A stretch of 64,000 bases of DNA from Micromonospora echinaurantiaca (GCF_900090235.1 NZ_LT607750.1:756501-820500), one strand, 5' to 3'; shown: positions 42,970-51,346, numbered from the stretch's first letter. The notes: generated from the sequence alone by a model not told the origin. Numbers and translations: made by a program.

Positions 42970-43923
42970 ATGCCTGCCCCCCTTCCGCCGCCGAACTTCG
43001 ACGCCGCGGCGGCGTACCCCCAGGTCAGCGCGGTGCGCGCGGCGCTCGCCGCGCGTGACTGGCCGGCCCTGCGCGCACAGCTGGCCGAGCCCGACCCGCA
43101 CGGCCGCACGGTCCTGGTCGGCGAGGTCGGCGACGCCACCGACATCGAGGAGTTCCTCCGCGGGGCGCTGGCCGCGCAGCCCGAGGACCCGGTGGCCGGC
43201 ACGCTGCTCGGCGCGTACCTGATCCGAGCCGGCTGGCGGATCCGCTCTGCCCGCCGCGCCCAGTACGTCAGCCGCGAGCAGTTCGCCCAGTTCTTCGACC
43301 ACCTGCGCCGCGCCGAGCAGGTGCTGATCGAGGTCACCGCCCGCCACCCGGACGACGCGGCGGCCTGGACGCAGCGCATCACCAACGCCCGTGGCCTGCA
43401 ACTCGGCCAGGCCGAGGCGCGCCGCCGCTACGACCAGCTCGCCAAGCACCACCCGCACCACCTGCCGGCGCAGGCGTCGCTGCTGCAGCAGTTCTGCCCC
43501 AAGTGGAGCGGCAACTGGGAGCGGGCGCACGGCTTCGCCCAGGAGTGCGCGGCGGCGGCCCCGGCCGGCGCCCCGAACGCGGTGCTGGTCGTCGAGGCGC
43601 ACCTGGAGCAGGCGCTGGACCAGGACACCCTCGGCAAGGCCGGCGCCCACCTGCGCAGCGCGCAGGTCAGCCGGGAGATCCACGAGGCGGCGCAGCGGTC
43701 GATCTGGCACCCCGACTTCCGCAACGGCTGGGGCTGGCTCTGGGTCCGCAGCACCTTCGCCATGGCGTTCTGCCTGATGGAGGAGTGGCCGGCGGCCGCG
43801 CAGCAGTTCCAGGCCATGGGGCCGCTCGGCCACGAGGCGATGTTCGGCTACATCGACGGCGACGAGACGAAGCAGTTCCAGCGGTTCCGCGACAAGGCGT
43901 ACGCGAAGGGCGGCCTGGCATGA
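42970..43923 (+). CDS. Hypothetical protein (DUF4034-like helical repeat)
   Basis: A 317-aa soluble, mainly helical protein with TPR-like spacing of Ala/Leu. It includes VRAALAARDWPALRAQLAE, HPHHLPAQASLLQQFCPKWSGNWERAHGFAQE and FAMAFCLMEEWPAAAQQFQAMGP. The pattern recalls DUF4034-type proteins (low certainty). It overlaps the M16-type peptidase gene by four bases, so the two are probably functionally linked. Confidence 0.65.
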   Translation: MPAPLPPPNFDAAAAYPQVSAVRAALAARDWPALRAQLAEPDPHGRTVLVGEVGDATDIEEFLRGALAAQPEDPVAGTLLGAYLIRAGWRIRSARRAQYVSREQFAQFFDHLRRAEQVLIEVTARHPDDAAAWTQRITNARGLQLGQAEARRRYDQLAKHHPHHLPAQASLLQQFCPKWSGNWERAHGFAQECAAAAPAGAPNAVLVVEAHLEQALDQDTLGKAGAHLRSAQVSREIHEAAQRSIWHPDFRNGWGWLWVRSTFAMAFCLMEEWPAAAQQFQAMGPLGHEAMFGYIDGDETKQFQRFRDKAYAKGGLA

Positions 43924-45608
43924 TCCAGCACCTGGACGTGGACGGGGTGCCCACCCTGCTGGCCCCGACCGGCGGGCCGATGCGCGCCGGGCTGACCTTC
44001 CGGGTCGGCACCGCCGACGAGACGCTGGCCCGCAGCGGCATCACCCACCTGGTGGAACACCTGGCGCTCGCGCCGCTCGGGATGGCCGACTACCACTTCA
44101 ACGGGGCCACCTCGCCGGTCTTCACCACCTTCCACATGCAGGGGTCCGAGCAGGACATCGCCACCTTCCTCACCGCCGTCTGCGCCAACCTGACCGAACT
44201 GCCGACCGGCCGGCTGGAGGTGGAGAAGGAAATCCTGCGTACCGAGTGGAGCAACCGGGGCGGCTCGCCGGTGGAGGCGGTGCCGCTGTGGCGGCACGGC
44301 GCCCGGGACTTCGGCCTGACCAGCTACCCCGAGTGGGGGCTCGGCGCGCTCACCGGCGACGACCTGCGGCAGTGGGCCGCCCGCTGGTTCACCCGGGAGA
44401 ACGCGGTGCTCTGGATCGCTGGCGACCGGGTGCCCGCCGGGCTGCGGCTGGCGCTGCCGGCCGGCGTACGCCACCCGGTGCCGGCCGCGTCGTCGGCGCT
44501 GCCGCGCACCCCGGCGTACTTCGTCAGCGGCTCGCGGGCGGTGGTGCTCGACGCGGTGGTGCGACGCTCGACCGCCGCGAGCCTCTTCGCCGACGTGCTG
44601 GAGCGCGAGCTGTTCCGGGCGCTGCGGCAGGAGGGCGGTCTCTCCTACACCACCACCGCCGGCTACGACCCGCGTGGCGACGGATACGCCAGCCTGCGCG
44701 CGCTCGCCGACGCGCTGCCGGAGAAGCAGGACGCGGTGCTCGGCGGCTTCATCGACACCCTGGCCAAGCTCCGGGTCGGCCGGATCGAGCAGAGCGACCT
44801 GGACTCCTGCGTGGCCAAGCGGGAGGACCTGCTCGGCACCGCCGAGGTGGACGCCGCCCGGCTGCCGGCGTACGCCTGCAACGTGCTCACCGGGGAGCGC
44901 AACCTCACCATCGACGAGCACCGGGCCGAGCTGAAGGCGGTCACCGTCGCCGACCTGCACGCGGTGGCCTGGGAGGTGGCCGGATCGGCGCTGCTGATGG
45001 TGCCGGAGGGGAACACCGCCGACTGGGCCGGGTTCGTCGAGGCACCCACGTGCTCGGAGCGGATCGTCGACGGCACCGCGTACCGGGAGCGGGAGGGCGA
45101 CGGCGAGCTGCGGGTCGGCGTCGACGGGGTGAGCTACGTCGGGCCGGGTGGCCCGCTCACCGTCACGTACGCCGACTGCGCGGTGCTGCTCGCCTGGCCG
45201 GACGGCGCCCGGCAGCTGATCGGGTCCGACGCCATCTCGATGCGCATCGAGCCCACCATGTTCGAGCTGCACCCCGGCGCGATCCGGGTGATCGACTCGC
45301 AGGTGCCGGCGGACCGCCAGGTGGTCATGCCGGCCCGCGACCCGGAGCGCATCCCGCAGCCCCGCGCGACCGAGTCGGCGTCCCGCCGGGAGCCGGTCGC
45401 GCGGTCCTGGTGGGAGATCCCGCTGATGGTGGTCAGCGGCCTGGCGGCGCTGGCGGTCGGCGGGTTGACCGCCCTGCTCACCCTCGGCATGTTCATCACC
45501 GAGACGGCCGAGGGCGAGGGCTGGCTGTGGGGCGTCGTCGTGGTGGGGTGGCTGCTCACTGTTATCCTCGCGTTGCCCATCGTGCTGCTGCGCCGACGAC
45601 GCCGATGA
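43920..45608 (+). CDS. M16-family (insulinase-like) peptidase with C-terminal membrane helices
   Basis: A 562-aa protein. The inverted zinc motif HxxEH appears as ITHLVEHLALAPLG, with a likely third ligand Glu in LEVEKEILRTEW about 60 residues later, so the metal site looks intact. A second M16 half without the motif spans ~180-390 (LRQEGGLSYTTTAGYDPRGDGY). A beta-rich segment and two membrane helices (~485-555) end the chain. Probably membrane-bound with the catalytic domain in the cytoplasm. Translationally coupled to the helical-repeat protein upstream. Confidence 0.82.
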   Translation: MIQHLDVDGVPTLLAPTGGPMRAGLTFRVGTADETLARSGITHLVEHLALAPLGMADYHFNGATSPVFTTFHMQGSEQDIATFLTAVCANLTELPTGRLEVEKEILRTEWSNRGGSPVEAVPLWRHGARDFGLTSYPEWGLGALTGDDLRQWAARWFTRENAVLWIAGDRVPAGLRLALPAGVRHPVPAASSALPRTPAYFVSGSRAVVLDAVVRRSTAASLFADVLERELFRALRQEGGLSYTTTAGYDPRGDGYASLRALADALPEKQDAVLGGFIDTLAKLRVGRIEQSDLDSCVAKREDLLGTAEVDAARLPAYACNVLTGERNLTIDEHRAELKAVTVADLHAVAWEVAGSALLMVPEGNTADWAGFVEAPTCSERIVDGTAYREREGDGELRVGVDGVSYVGPGGPLTVTYADCAVLLAWPDGARQLIGSDAISMRIEPTMFELHPGAIRVIDSQVPADRQVVMPARDPERIPQPRATESASRREPVARSWWEIPLMVVSGLAALAVGGLTALLTLGMFITETAEGEGWLWGVVVVGWLLTVILALPIVLLRRRRR

Positions 45609-45671
45609 GCGACCGGGCCGGTTCGTGCTGGCCGGTCATCGACCGGCCGGGATAGGATCCGGCGCGGTGCC

Positions 45672-45748
45672 GGGGCGGTAGCTCAGCCGGTTAGAGCAGG
45701 GGACTCATAATCCCTCGGTCGCGGGTTCGAGTCCCGCCCGCCCCACCA
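45672..45748 (+). tRNA. tRNA with anticodon CAT (Met elongator or Ile2)
   Basis: Acceptor GGGGCGG (45672-45678) pairs with CCGCCCC (45738-45744). The anticodon loop is CTCATAA, the T arm is GCGGGTTCGAGTCCCGC, and CCA is encoded at 45746-45748. CAT may mean elongator Met or, after lysidine modification, Ile; sequence reading alone cannot decide. Its 3' half is the attachment site of the element to the right. Confidence 0.93.
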
Positions 45749-45754
45749 CGCAAA
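45704..45754 (+). repeat. attL, 51-bp direct repeat in the tRNA 3' end
   Basis: Bases 45704-45754 (anticodon loop through CCA plus six bases) are identical to 51928-51978. This copy keeps the tRNA intact. Confidence 0.93.
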
Positions 45755-45763
45755 ACGCCCTGC

Positions 45764-46408
45764 TCAGGCAGGGTGCCGACGACCCGGACGAACCGCGTCA
45801 AGATTCGGACCGAGACCCTCAGTCCGCACTGAGTCCGCAGCAGCACGAGCCGCCGCCCGGTCCAGGCGGTCCGCCACCTGGTCCAGGTCGCCCTCGAAGA
45901 GGTCCGCGTACACGTCCAGCGTCATCGCCGCCGAGGCGTGCCCGAGCATCCGCTGCACCGCCTTGACGTTGGCGCCCTCGGCCACCGCCAGACTGGCCGC
46001 CGTGTGCCGCAGCTCGTGCGGAGTGAGGCCGGCGAGACCGATCGACTCCGCAGCCCGGTCGAAGACCCGGCGACGGAAGTTGTTGTTGCGCAGCACCTCA
46101 CCGGCCGGGGACGTGAACACCAGCTCGTCACCGGAACGACCGGCGACCTGTGCGGCGATCGGCTCCACCAAGAACCGGGGGAGCGGCACCGACCGGCGCT
46201 GATGCGTCTTCGGCGTGCCGAACACCGCCCGACCGTTGACCTCAGTCACTGACTCCGCCACCAGCAACCGACGCTTCACCAGGTCCACCCGGCGCACCCG
46301 AAGTGCCGCCAACTCGCCCCAGCGCAGCCCCGTGTAGGCCAGCACGCGGACGATCAGCCCGTGTGGCTCTGCCGCCGCTGCCAGCTCGCCCACCTGGGCG
46401 TGCGTCAC
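45764..46408 (-). CDS. Tyrosine integrase, catalytic domain
   Basis: 214 aa from GTG 46408. The active-site residues are all visible: Arg in YTGLRWGELAAL, Lys in the FGTPKTHQRRSVPL beta-hairpin, HxxR in TPHELRHTAAS, His in MLGHASAAMT and the Tyr nucleophile in LDVYADLF. The GTG overlaps the stop of the N-terminal half (GTGA). The domain could thus be made separately by coupled translation, or it is the 3' part of a frameshifted gene. It lies 15 bases from the attL site. Confidence 0.85.
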   Translation of the reverse strand: MTHAQVGELAAAAEPHGLIVRVLAYTGLRWGELAALRVRRVDLVKRRLLVAESVTEVNGRAVFGTPKTHQRRSVPLPRFLVEPIAAQVAGRSGDELVFTSPAGEVLRNNNFRRRVFDRAAESIGLAGLTPHELRHTAASLAVAEGANVKAVQRMLGHASAAMTLDVYADLFEGDLDQVADRLDRAAARAAADSVRTEGLGPNLDAVRPGRRHPA

Positions 46409-46878
46409 AGGAACACCTTGTCGGCGCGCCCAACGCGGGGGAGGCGCACACCGGCCGCGACGTTGCGAGTCAGCCGGCCATCCCGAACGGCCAGAGCCAG
46501 CAGCAGCGAGAACACCCGGTGGGCTTGCCGAACCGTGGACGAAGCAAGACCGGCCTGCGTCATGCGGCGCACCCACTCGCCAACGTCGGCGTGCGTGACT
46601 GCCGAAAGCGGGACGCGTTCCCACACCGGGAGCACTTGCCTCCGCAGGAGACTGGCGTACCGCTGGCGGGTCGACGGCTTGAGCTGCACCTGATTGGCGA
46701 ACCACCGGGCGGCCCAGTCACCAACGGTGACCCGCGAGAGAGCCGGATCGACCCACTCACCGCGGGCGAGTGCCGTCTTCATCAAGGCGGCCCGCAAGCG
46801 GGCCGCGCCGGCCCGGCCCCGGCCTGCTGGCGACCTCCGGCCGGCATCGGCCGGGCCGGCCACGTTGACGGACGACAC
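46405..46878 (-). CDS. Tyrosine integrase, core-binding half (frame broken before catalytic part)
   Basis: A 157-aa frame from GTG 46878 with the SAM-like core-binding domain: LARGEWVDPALSRVTVGDWAARWFANQVQLKPSTRQRYASLLRRQVLPVWERVPLSAVTHADVGEWV. It ends RVGRADKVFL then TGA. The family continuation T-H-A-Q-V-G-E-L is in another frame directly after. The usual N-terminal arm-binding domain is also missing; the first ~30 residues are Arg/Ala/Gly-rich and unlike the family. Probably a decayed integrase. Confidence 0.75.
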   Translation of the reverse strand: MSSVNVAGPADAGRRSPAGRGRAGAARLRAALMKTALARGEWVDPALSRVTVGDWAARWFANQVQLKPSTRQRYASLLRRQVLPVWERVPLSAVTHADVGEWVRRMTQAGLASSTVRQAHRVFSLLLALAVRDGRLTRNVAAGVRLPRVGRADKVFL

Positions 46879-46968
46879 GATCAGAAGACCTCGGGGCTCC
46901 GCCCCGAACCCCGGCCCTCCTCAGAGATCAGCCGGGAGCGGATCACCTCATCGGGCACCACAGGGCTA

Positions 46969-47042
46969 CCGGCCTCCCCGGACGGGGCCAAGGTCGTTCG
47001 TCCGGTAGGGCGCTCCACCTTGTCCCCGTCCGGGGAGGCCGG
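46969..47042 (+). repeat. 25-bp inverted repeat with linked direct repeat
   Basis: Bases 46969-46993 pair with 47018-47042 with one mismatch (core CTCCCCGGACGGGG), loop 24 bases. The right half and following sequence (46998-47072) recur at about 48455-48527, with the first 42 bases identical. It lies upstream of the integrase and may be a transcription or recombination element of the island. Confidence 0.75.
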
Positions 47043-47104
47043 ACGGTCTGGCGACTGCCCGACGAGGAGATCCGCTTCAACGCTTGGCCTTGGTCTGTTA
47101 CGCG

Positions 47105-47677
47105 TCAGCCCACCGTGCCTAGGCGTGAGCACTTGCTCAGAGCATCGCGCTCCCAGTCGCTTCCTACGAGAGCGACGGGGTAGCTGACCTCTCGGCCCCG
47201 CTTGTCATCGGTCTCGACTGACAAACCTAGCGGCAGCGGCTCTCGCTGGACGCGTTCCACCGAGCACTCGAACCACAGCTCGACCGCGAGCTGACCGGTG
47301 CTGCCAGGGGGTAACAGCCGGGGTGATCCGATGCTGCGTATCACGACACCCGGCCTCTCTGCATGAACCCCACGAATGGTGATCGGCCCGGGGCCAGCGT
47401 TGGCCAACGCCAAATACCCGGACAGTCGGACGGATCCCTCGGAGCCCGCGCTTCCAGAGTCGGCCGATTGAGGGAAGGCCACGAATGCGACCACGGCGTT
47501 CCGCTCGCGCTGTTCACGCGAGTCTTGCAGTTGGCTGACACCGAAGCCGCCAAGCACAACGCCGACCACGAAGGTGGCAACGAGCCGCAGGGTCGCCTTG
47601 CGTCTGACCACGAGGCGATCATGGGCGGGGGTACCCGACTTCGCCGACTGGTGATTGTGCTCGTCCAGGTCGATCAC
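47105..47677 (-). CDS. Membrane-anchored hypothetical protein (island cargo)
   Basis: A 190-aa protein with one N-terminal membrane helix (RLVATFVVGVVLGGFGVSQL) after a 28-residue cytoplasmic tail. A beta-rich extracytoplasmic domain follows (SVRLSGYLALANAGPGPITIRGVHAERPGVV, STGQLAVELWFECSVE). The layout resembles that of the 218-aa island protein at 49881-50537. No known domain. It may monitor or protect the envelope for the element (speculative). Confidence 0.65.
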   Translation of the reverse strand: MIDLDEHNHQSAKSGTPAHDRLVVRRKATLRLVATFVVGVVLGGFGVSQLQDSREQRERNAVVAFVAFPQSADSGSAGSEGSVRLSGYLALANAGPGPITIRGVHAERPGVVIRSIGSPRLLPPGSTGQLAVELWFECSVERVQREPLPLGLSVETDDKRGREVSYPVALVGSDWERDALSKCSRLGTVG

Positions 47678-48000
47678 TGCATGCTCCGCAACATGGACGT
47701 CAGCCTAAGTCTCTTCACACCAGCAGGCCGCCCGGCCGTAGAGCCGCCCGCACAGCCAAGGCCATCCACAGACGCCGACCAAGCCCGACAACGACGGACA
47801 GGCTGACCAGGCGTGCAAAGCCGGACCAGCCACCCCTGATGTTCTTCTCACCGGGAGGCCAGCATGGGCCATCCGTGGGCCAGTAACCGTGGCGCGCAGC
47901 GGGCACGAGGGCATGAGACGCAACCGGACCGGCCGCCGCCCGCAGGCGTTTCGGGCGTCGCGACCGCCTGAGCGCACACTTCCAAACTGGCGGTGCGCGT

Positions 48001-48308
48001 TCATTGCCTCGGCCGAGGTGGGTTCTCTTCTCGCTCCACCCCTGCCGCCAGATCGGTCTCGAAGCTAGTCGATCTATCTGCTGCCAGCGACTCAAGCGCT
48101 TGCACGAGCGCTTCAACATTGGGCCGCGAACAGCCGACCCGGATGAAGAACTCGGCACGGGAGGAACCAGCAGTCGCCTCCGCCAAGACGGCCGCCAGGC
48201 GGCGACCTCACCGCGGCTCAATGTGAGAGTTACCTGGTCACCTTCGTACGCGCCCCGCACCAGTCCCCTCCCTCCATCCAAGAGCCGTACAGCCATCCGT
48301 ACAGCCAA
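48001..48308 (-). pseudogene. Small hypothetical gene with one-base frameshift
   Basis: Frame 1 reads MAVRLLDGGRGLVRGAYEGDQVTLTLSRGEVAA and then degenerates into Arg/Trp-rich sequence. Another frame picks up at the same point as AAVLAEATAGSSRAEFFIRVGCSRPNVEALVQALESL and runs to a stop at 48001. One extra C in the CC run near 48199 would join them into a ~100-aa protein. It is either a pseudogene or a sequencing error. No family recognised. Confidence 0.55.
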
Positions 48309-48404
48309 GCCACTCAGCTAGAGCCGACGCAGCCCGACAGCGGCAGACCAGTTGAGCAGCGGCAGGGTACATCTACCAGCCAGCCGCGATCTTCTTCTAA
48401 TCCC
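48299..48404 (+). repeat. Element-internal repeat, copy 1 (partner 51690-51789)
   Basis: The two segments share GTACAGCCAAGCCAC at their left ends (48299-48313; 51690-51704) and 21 identical bases at their right ends (48384-48404; 51769-51789, core GCGATCTTCTTCTAATCCC). The middle is only partly similar. They bracket the DUF6414-like gene and three neighbours. Confidence 0.7.
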
Positions 48405-48454
48405 CAGGCCGTCGCGGACCGTCCACCGCGATGCTTGACAGCCGCGATTGAGAC

Positions 48455-48527
48455 TCGTCCGGTAGGGCGCTCCACCTTGTCCCCGTCCGGGGAGGCTGGA
48501 AGGTCTACGACTGCCCGACGAGGAGAT
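48455..48527 (+). repeat. Second copy of the direct repeat at 46998-47072
   Basis: The first 42 bases match exactly and the rest differ by a few substitutions and one indel. This copy lacks the left arm of the inverted repeat, so it cannot form the same hairpin. Confidence 0.75.
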
Positions 48528-48543
48528 CGCAGGACCGTCCAGG

Positions 48544-49611
48544 TCAGACGACTGCACCATCCGTGCGTGTGGCGACGTCATTACCGGTCGCAGGCAGGAT
48601 CGGTCGGTAGACGCCGAAGGGAACCAACGAGAATCCCGGATGCTGTGGGTGATCTGCCAGACCGAGGCTGCCCAAGAGCATCAAGAGATCGTTGATTGCT
48701 GCTACTACCTTCGGTCGCTCGATTCCCTTGTCGCCCGCCATCTCCGGAACCTCGAAATCGAAGTCAGGGTCAGCGCTATATGAACCGATCGTTCCCACGA
48801 TTGTCCAGTCCTGCTCTTGCACGCCATACCTAGCGAACAACACGTCGGGTTCGCTGTCCAAAAACCTGCGCCCCTCTTGCAGGCGTGCAGTAATGGTCGG
48901 ACCATCGTCATGCTCACTTGGAGACATCGCTAGGTGGAGACCCGGATAGAACATGCCCCGAGCAAGCTTGACCATGGAACGCAAATCGTCTGCTTCGAGT
49001 CCTTGCATAAAGGACGTAGCCGACGAGTCGTAGTCAGGGATCAGGCTCTCTAGCTCGTCAGACTGGGCGGCAGCTGACACCGCTCTCTGCTTGGGCCGCT
49101 GCTTGGACTTGCCTTTGCCGGGCGTCCGTTGCTCCCTCCCCGAACCTTGCAGATTAAGTACGCCCGCAGCGGCTGTAGTAAAACCGCCGAAGGCTCGCGC
49201 AACGTAGCGGGCATCAAAGAGGCGTGCTGGCCCAGTAACTCTTACGAAACTCCCAGGGGGAAAGCGCTCCTGAAACTCCTCAAAGTCTTCCCCATCCATA
49301 TCCCTGAGCTCGTTCGAGACATCCTCAAGGTATCCCTGCGTAGTTAGGGCGTCCTCTAGTGATGGAAAGACAGCATCCGCCAAAGAGCGTTGGGTGCTTT
49401 CCTCGGTCCCCCAGACCTTCTCCCGGCTTGCGACGTTCCTAATCCCTCCCGTCAGATTTCCCTGATCCTTTTCGGTGACCTTCAACTCTTCGGCGACGCC
49501 GCCGTCCAACTGAGCCAAAAGCGACCGGACTTTGTCTGCATCGACATAGATGAACTCGCGAAGCAAGGGCTGCTCCCTGCCGGTCCGATGGTGTAAGCCA
49601 GTAACGGACAT
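48544..49611 (-). CDS. DUF6414-like protein (island cargo)
   Basis: A 355-aa protein from ATG 49611. The stretch after the N-terminus, LLREFIYVDADKVRSLLAQLDGGVAEEL, is the pattern I associate with DUF6414 (memory). It is followed by VFPSLEDALTTQGYLEDVS, PPGSFVRVTGPARLFDARYVARAFGGFTTAAAG, a Lys/Arg-rich linker (GKGKSKQRPKQR) and a C-terminal acidic/aromatic domain. No catalytic motif is seen. The longer frame upstream of 49611 reads through a tRNA-like fragment and is not favoured. Composition is less GC-rich than the flanks. Function unknown. Confidence 0.65.
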   Translation of the reverse strand: MSVTGLHHRTGREQPLLREFIYVDADKVRSLLAQLDGGVAEELKVTEKDQGNLTGGIRNVASREKVWGTEESTQRSLADAVFPSLEDALTTQGYLEDVSNELRDMDGEDFEEFQERFPPGSFVRVTGPARLFDARYVARAFGGFTTAAAGVLNLQGSGREQRTPGKGKSKQRPKQRAVSAAAQSDELESLIPDYDSSATSFMQGLEADDLRSMVKLARGMFYPGLHLAMSPSEHDDGPTITARLQEGRRFLDSEPDVLFARYGVQEQDWTIVGTIGSYSADPDFDFEVPEMAGDKGIERPKVVAAINDLLMLLGSLGLADHPQHPGFSLVPFGVYRPILPATGNDVATRTDGAVV

Positions 49612-49816
49612 CACTCTATGGGCGGTCTGTAGTTGACGCATCGGTTGATGGGTCGACCAGGTCTGACATGTTGGTCGCAGGAGCGACCGTCGGGAGCGAA
49701 GGAAACGCCAGAACCAGCAGGTCAGCGGACACTCGGTTGTGGGTTCCATGAACGAGCCGCGGGACGCCTCCCGACCGTCGCGACCGAGCGACAGCCGCCG
49801 GCAGCCCCTCTCGGCG

Positions 49817-49870
49817 CCGACCGCCGTCAGAACGAAGAGGTCGTCGGTTCGAATCCGGCCAGCCCGACCC
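49817..49870 (+). other. tRNA 3'-end-like fragment
   Basis: GTCGG-TTCGAAT-CCGGC forms a T arm, followed by CAGCCCG and ACC, as at the end of a tRNA; preceding GAACGAAGAGGTC resembles a variable-loop region. The 5' half of a tRNA is absent. It looks like an att-type remnant of another integration event or a captured tRNA tail inside the element. Confidence 0.5.
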
Positions 49871-49880
49871 GTCCTGAGCC

Positions 49881-50537
49881 TCACGGACGCCAGGTCTGGT
49901 CGTTCGGCCATGCGATGTAGTTCGGCACGTCGATTCGTTCTGTATGCAGATCGAACGTCGACAGGTCAACCCAGCGTCTGCGGTGCGCCATCTTGACCTC
50001 AACGGTGGCCGTGCACGGACCGCCGAGCCAATCCAGCGGCAGCCCGTCCGACTCGCGCTCGCGCCCAAACTCAATAAACGCCGTGAGGGCTGTCCTACCG
50101 GCAACCGGAAAGGCGGCGGGCAGCGGCCGGTGCCCTTCGCGGGGTTGCACCTCAGATCTGGTCCCACGCCACCACAGGGTGATCGGTAGAGGTTCGGGTA
50201 CCTCTAGCTTGTTCCACGGGCGATTCTGGCCACCGCCGATGCGTTTGGCTGCCTGCCCGGTGGGACGTTCTAGCCGTAGCCGGAGGTTTTGGACGACGAT
50301 CGGTGCCGCCCCGTCGTTGTGGAAAACCAGCGGCAGGTTGATCAAAACCTTGTCGGGCGCTACAGCGGCTGCGAACGTGTGCGGGCGATGCGCACTCAGC
50401 GAACCCCGGCGGACGTTCATCCACCAGAACGACGCGATGGTGAACGCCAAGGCCGCCATGGCGATGACCATGCTTGGCGTGACCCAGGCGTCGGCGTTGG
50501 TGCCGAATACCGGCGCTGCGGACGTGGCATCGGTCAT
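49881..50537 (-). CDS. Membrane-anchored hypothetical protein (island cargo)
   Basis: 218 aa from ATG 50537. One N-terminal membrane helix (TPSMVIAMAALAFTIASFWWMNV) is followed by a basic patch and a beta-rich domain (VLINLPLVFHNDGAAPIVVQNLRLRLERP, LTAFIEFGRE, CTATVEVKMAHRRRWVDLSTFDLHTERID). The N-V-x-x-F/L pattern of a substituted beta-sandwich recalls the 190-aa protein at 47105. The frame could extend to ATG 50555. Function unknown. Confidence 0.65.
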   Translation of the reverse strand: MTDATSAAPVFGTNADAWVTPSMVIAMAALAFTIASFWWMNVRRGSLSAHRPHTFAAAVAPDKVLINLPLVFHNDGAAPIVVQNLRLRLERPTGQAAKRIGGGQNRPWNKLEVPEPLPITLWWRGTRSEVQPREGHRPLPAAFPVAGRTALTAFIEFGRERESDGLPLDWLGGPCTATVEVKMAHRRRWVDLSTFDLHTERIDVPNYIAWPNDQTWRP

Positions 50538-50767
50538 GACCGGTAAGCGTGCCATCCACGTGCCAGTAGCGGGTGCCCCGAGCGGCCACGGGCGGGCACG
50601 AGCCGTGGCCCACGGGCCTGCCACGAGCAGGCGTTCCGGGCATCTCCGGGCGGTGATCCTCGTCCTTCCAAGCTGACCATCCGCCAGCATGGCAGCGATT
50701 CCCGAGCACCCAACCTCGGTACCATGCGAGCAGCGGGTGATAAGCCTAAGTGGACAAAGGGACTCAG

Positions 50768-51187
50768 ATGCCTCAGAAGATGGTGCACTACGTGGGCGGA
50801 CCTGCCGATGGCCTCGTCCAGCTCGTGCAGGAAGGTCAGCACCCCTTTGTGGTGTCCCTGAACACCGATACGGATGGTTACTACGTCATGGAGTACCAGG
50901 TCGCTGGTCGACGCATCGGCTCGGGTGACCTTGAGCTGACCAGCGACGACATCATCGCAAGGTGGCATCAGCGTTCTAGCGCACAGGACTTCATGACGGG
51001 TGACACGATCATCGTGAAGGACACCGGTGCCCGGGGCACGACCTTCGCCCCCACGACCTACGTGAACGATGACGGGACTACCGAAGAAGGCTGGATGGTC
51101 AGCATTGACTCGAAACTGATGTTCGTCGCCCCGGATCAGATCCGTGTCGCTACGCCGCAAGAACTCAGTGACGAGGAACTGGCTTAA
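50768..51187 (+). CDS. Small acidic soluble protein (island cargo)
   Basis: A 139-aa protein from ATG 50768 with AAGGGA upstream. It is beta-rich and acidic: VHYVGGPADGLVQLVQEGQHPFVVSLNTDTDGYYVMEYQ, then EEGWMVSIDSKLMFVAPDQIRVATPQELSDEELA. The GGPADG start resembles small hypothetical proteins found in actinophages and islands. No known domain. Confidence 0.65.
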   Translation: MPQKMVHYVGGPADGLVQLVQEGQHPFVVSLNTDTDGYYVMEYQVAGRRIGSGDLELTSDDIIARWHQRSSAQDFMTGDTIIVKDTGARGTTFAPTTYVNDDGTTEEGWMVSIDSKLMFVAPDQIRVATPQELSDEELA

Positions 51188-51346
51188 CCTGCTGAGTGCG
51201 TGCCCGCTGTTGCCCGTTGGTGTGGACGACTGCGGTCACCGGCGGTCAGCTCCTGGACGTGACAGCCAGGGTGGCGGCGCAGGTCAGGCCAGCTCACTGA
51301 GGAGTAGCTTCCGCCCGTGTCCACACTTCCTAAACCGTGTGGCACC

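Noticed and set aside
46881..47132. 83-codon minus frame upstream of the integrase
   Set aside because: It covers the inverted repeat at 46969-47042 and repeats the same peptide by virtue of that structure; no protein-like composition.
49616..50167. 183-codon frame containing GWPDSNRRPLRSDGG, and the similar extension of the frame upstream of 49611
   Set aside because: These peptide strings are typical of translating through a tRNA 3' end. The frame overlaps the tRNA-like fragment and the membrane-anchored gene.
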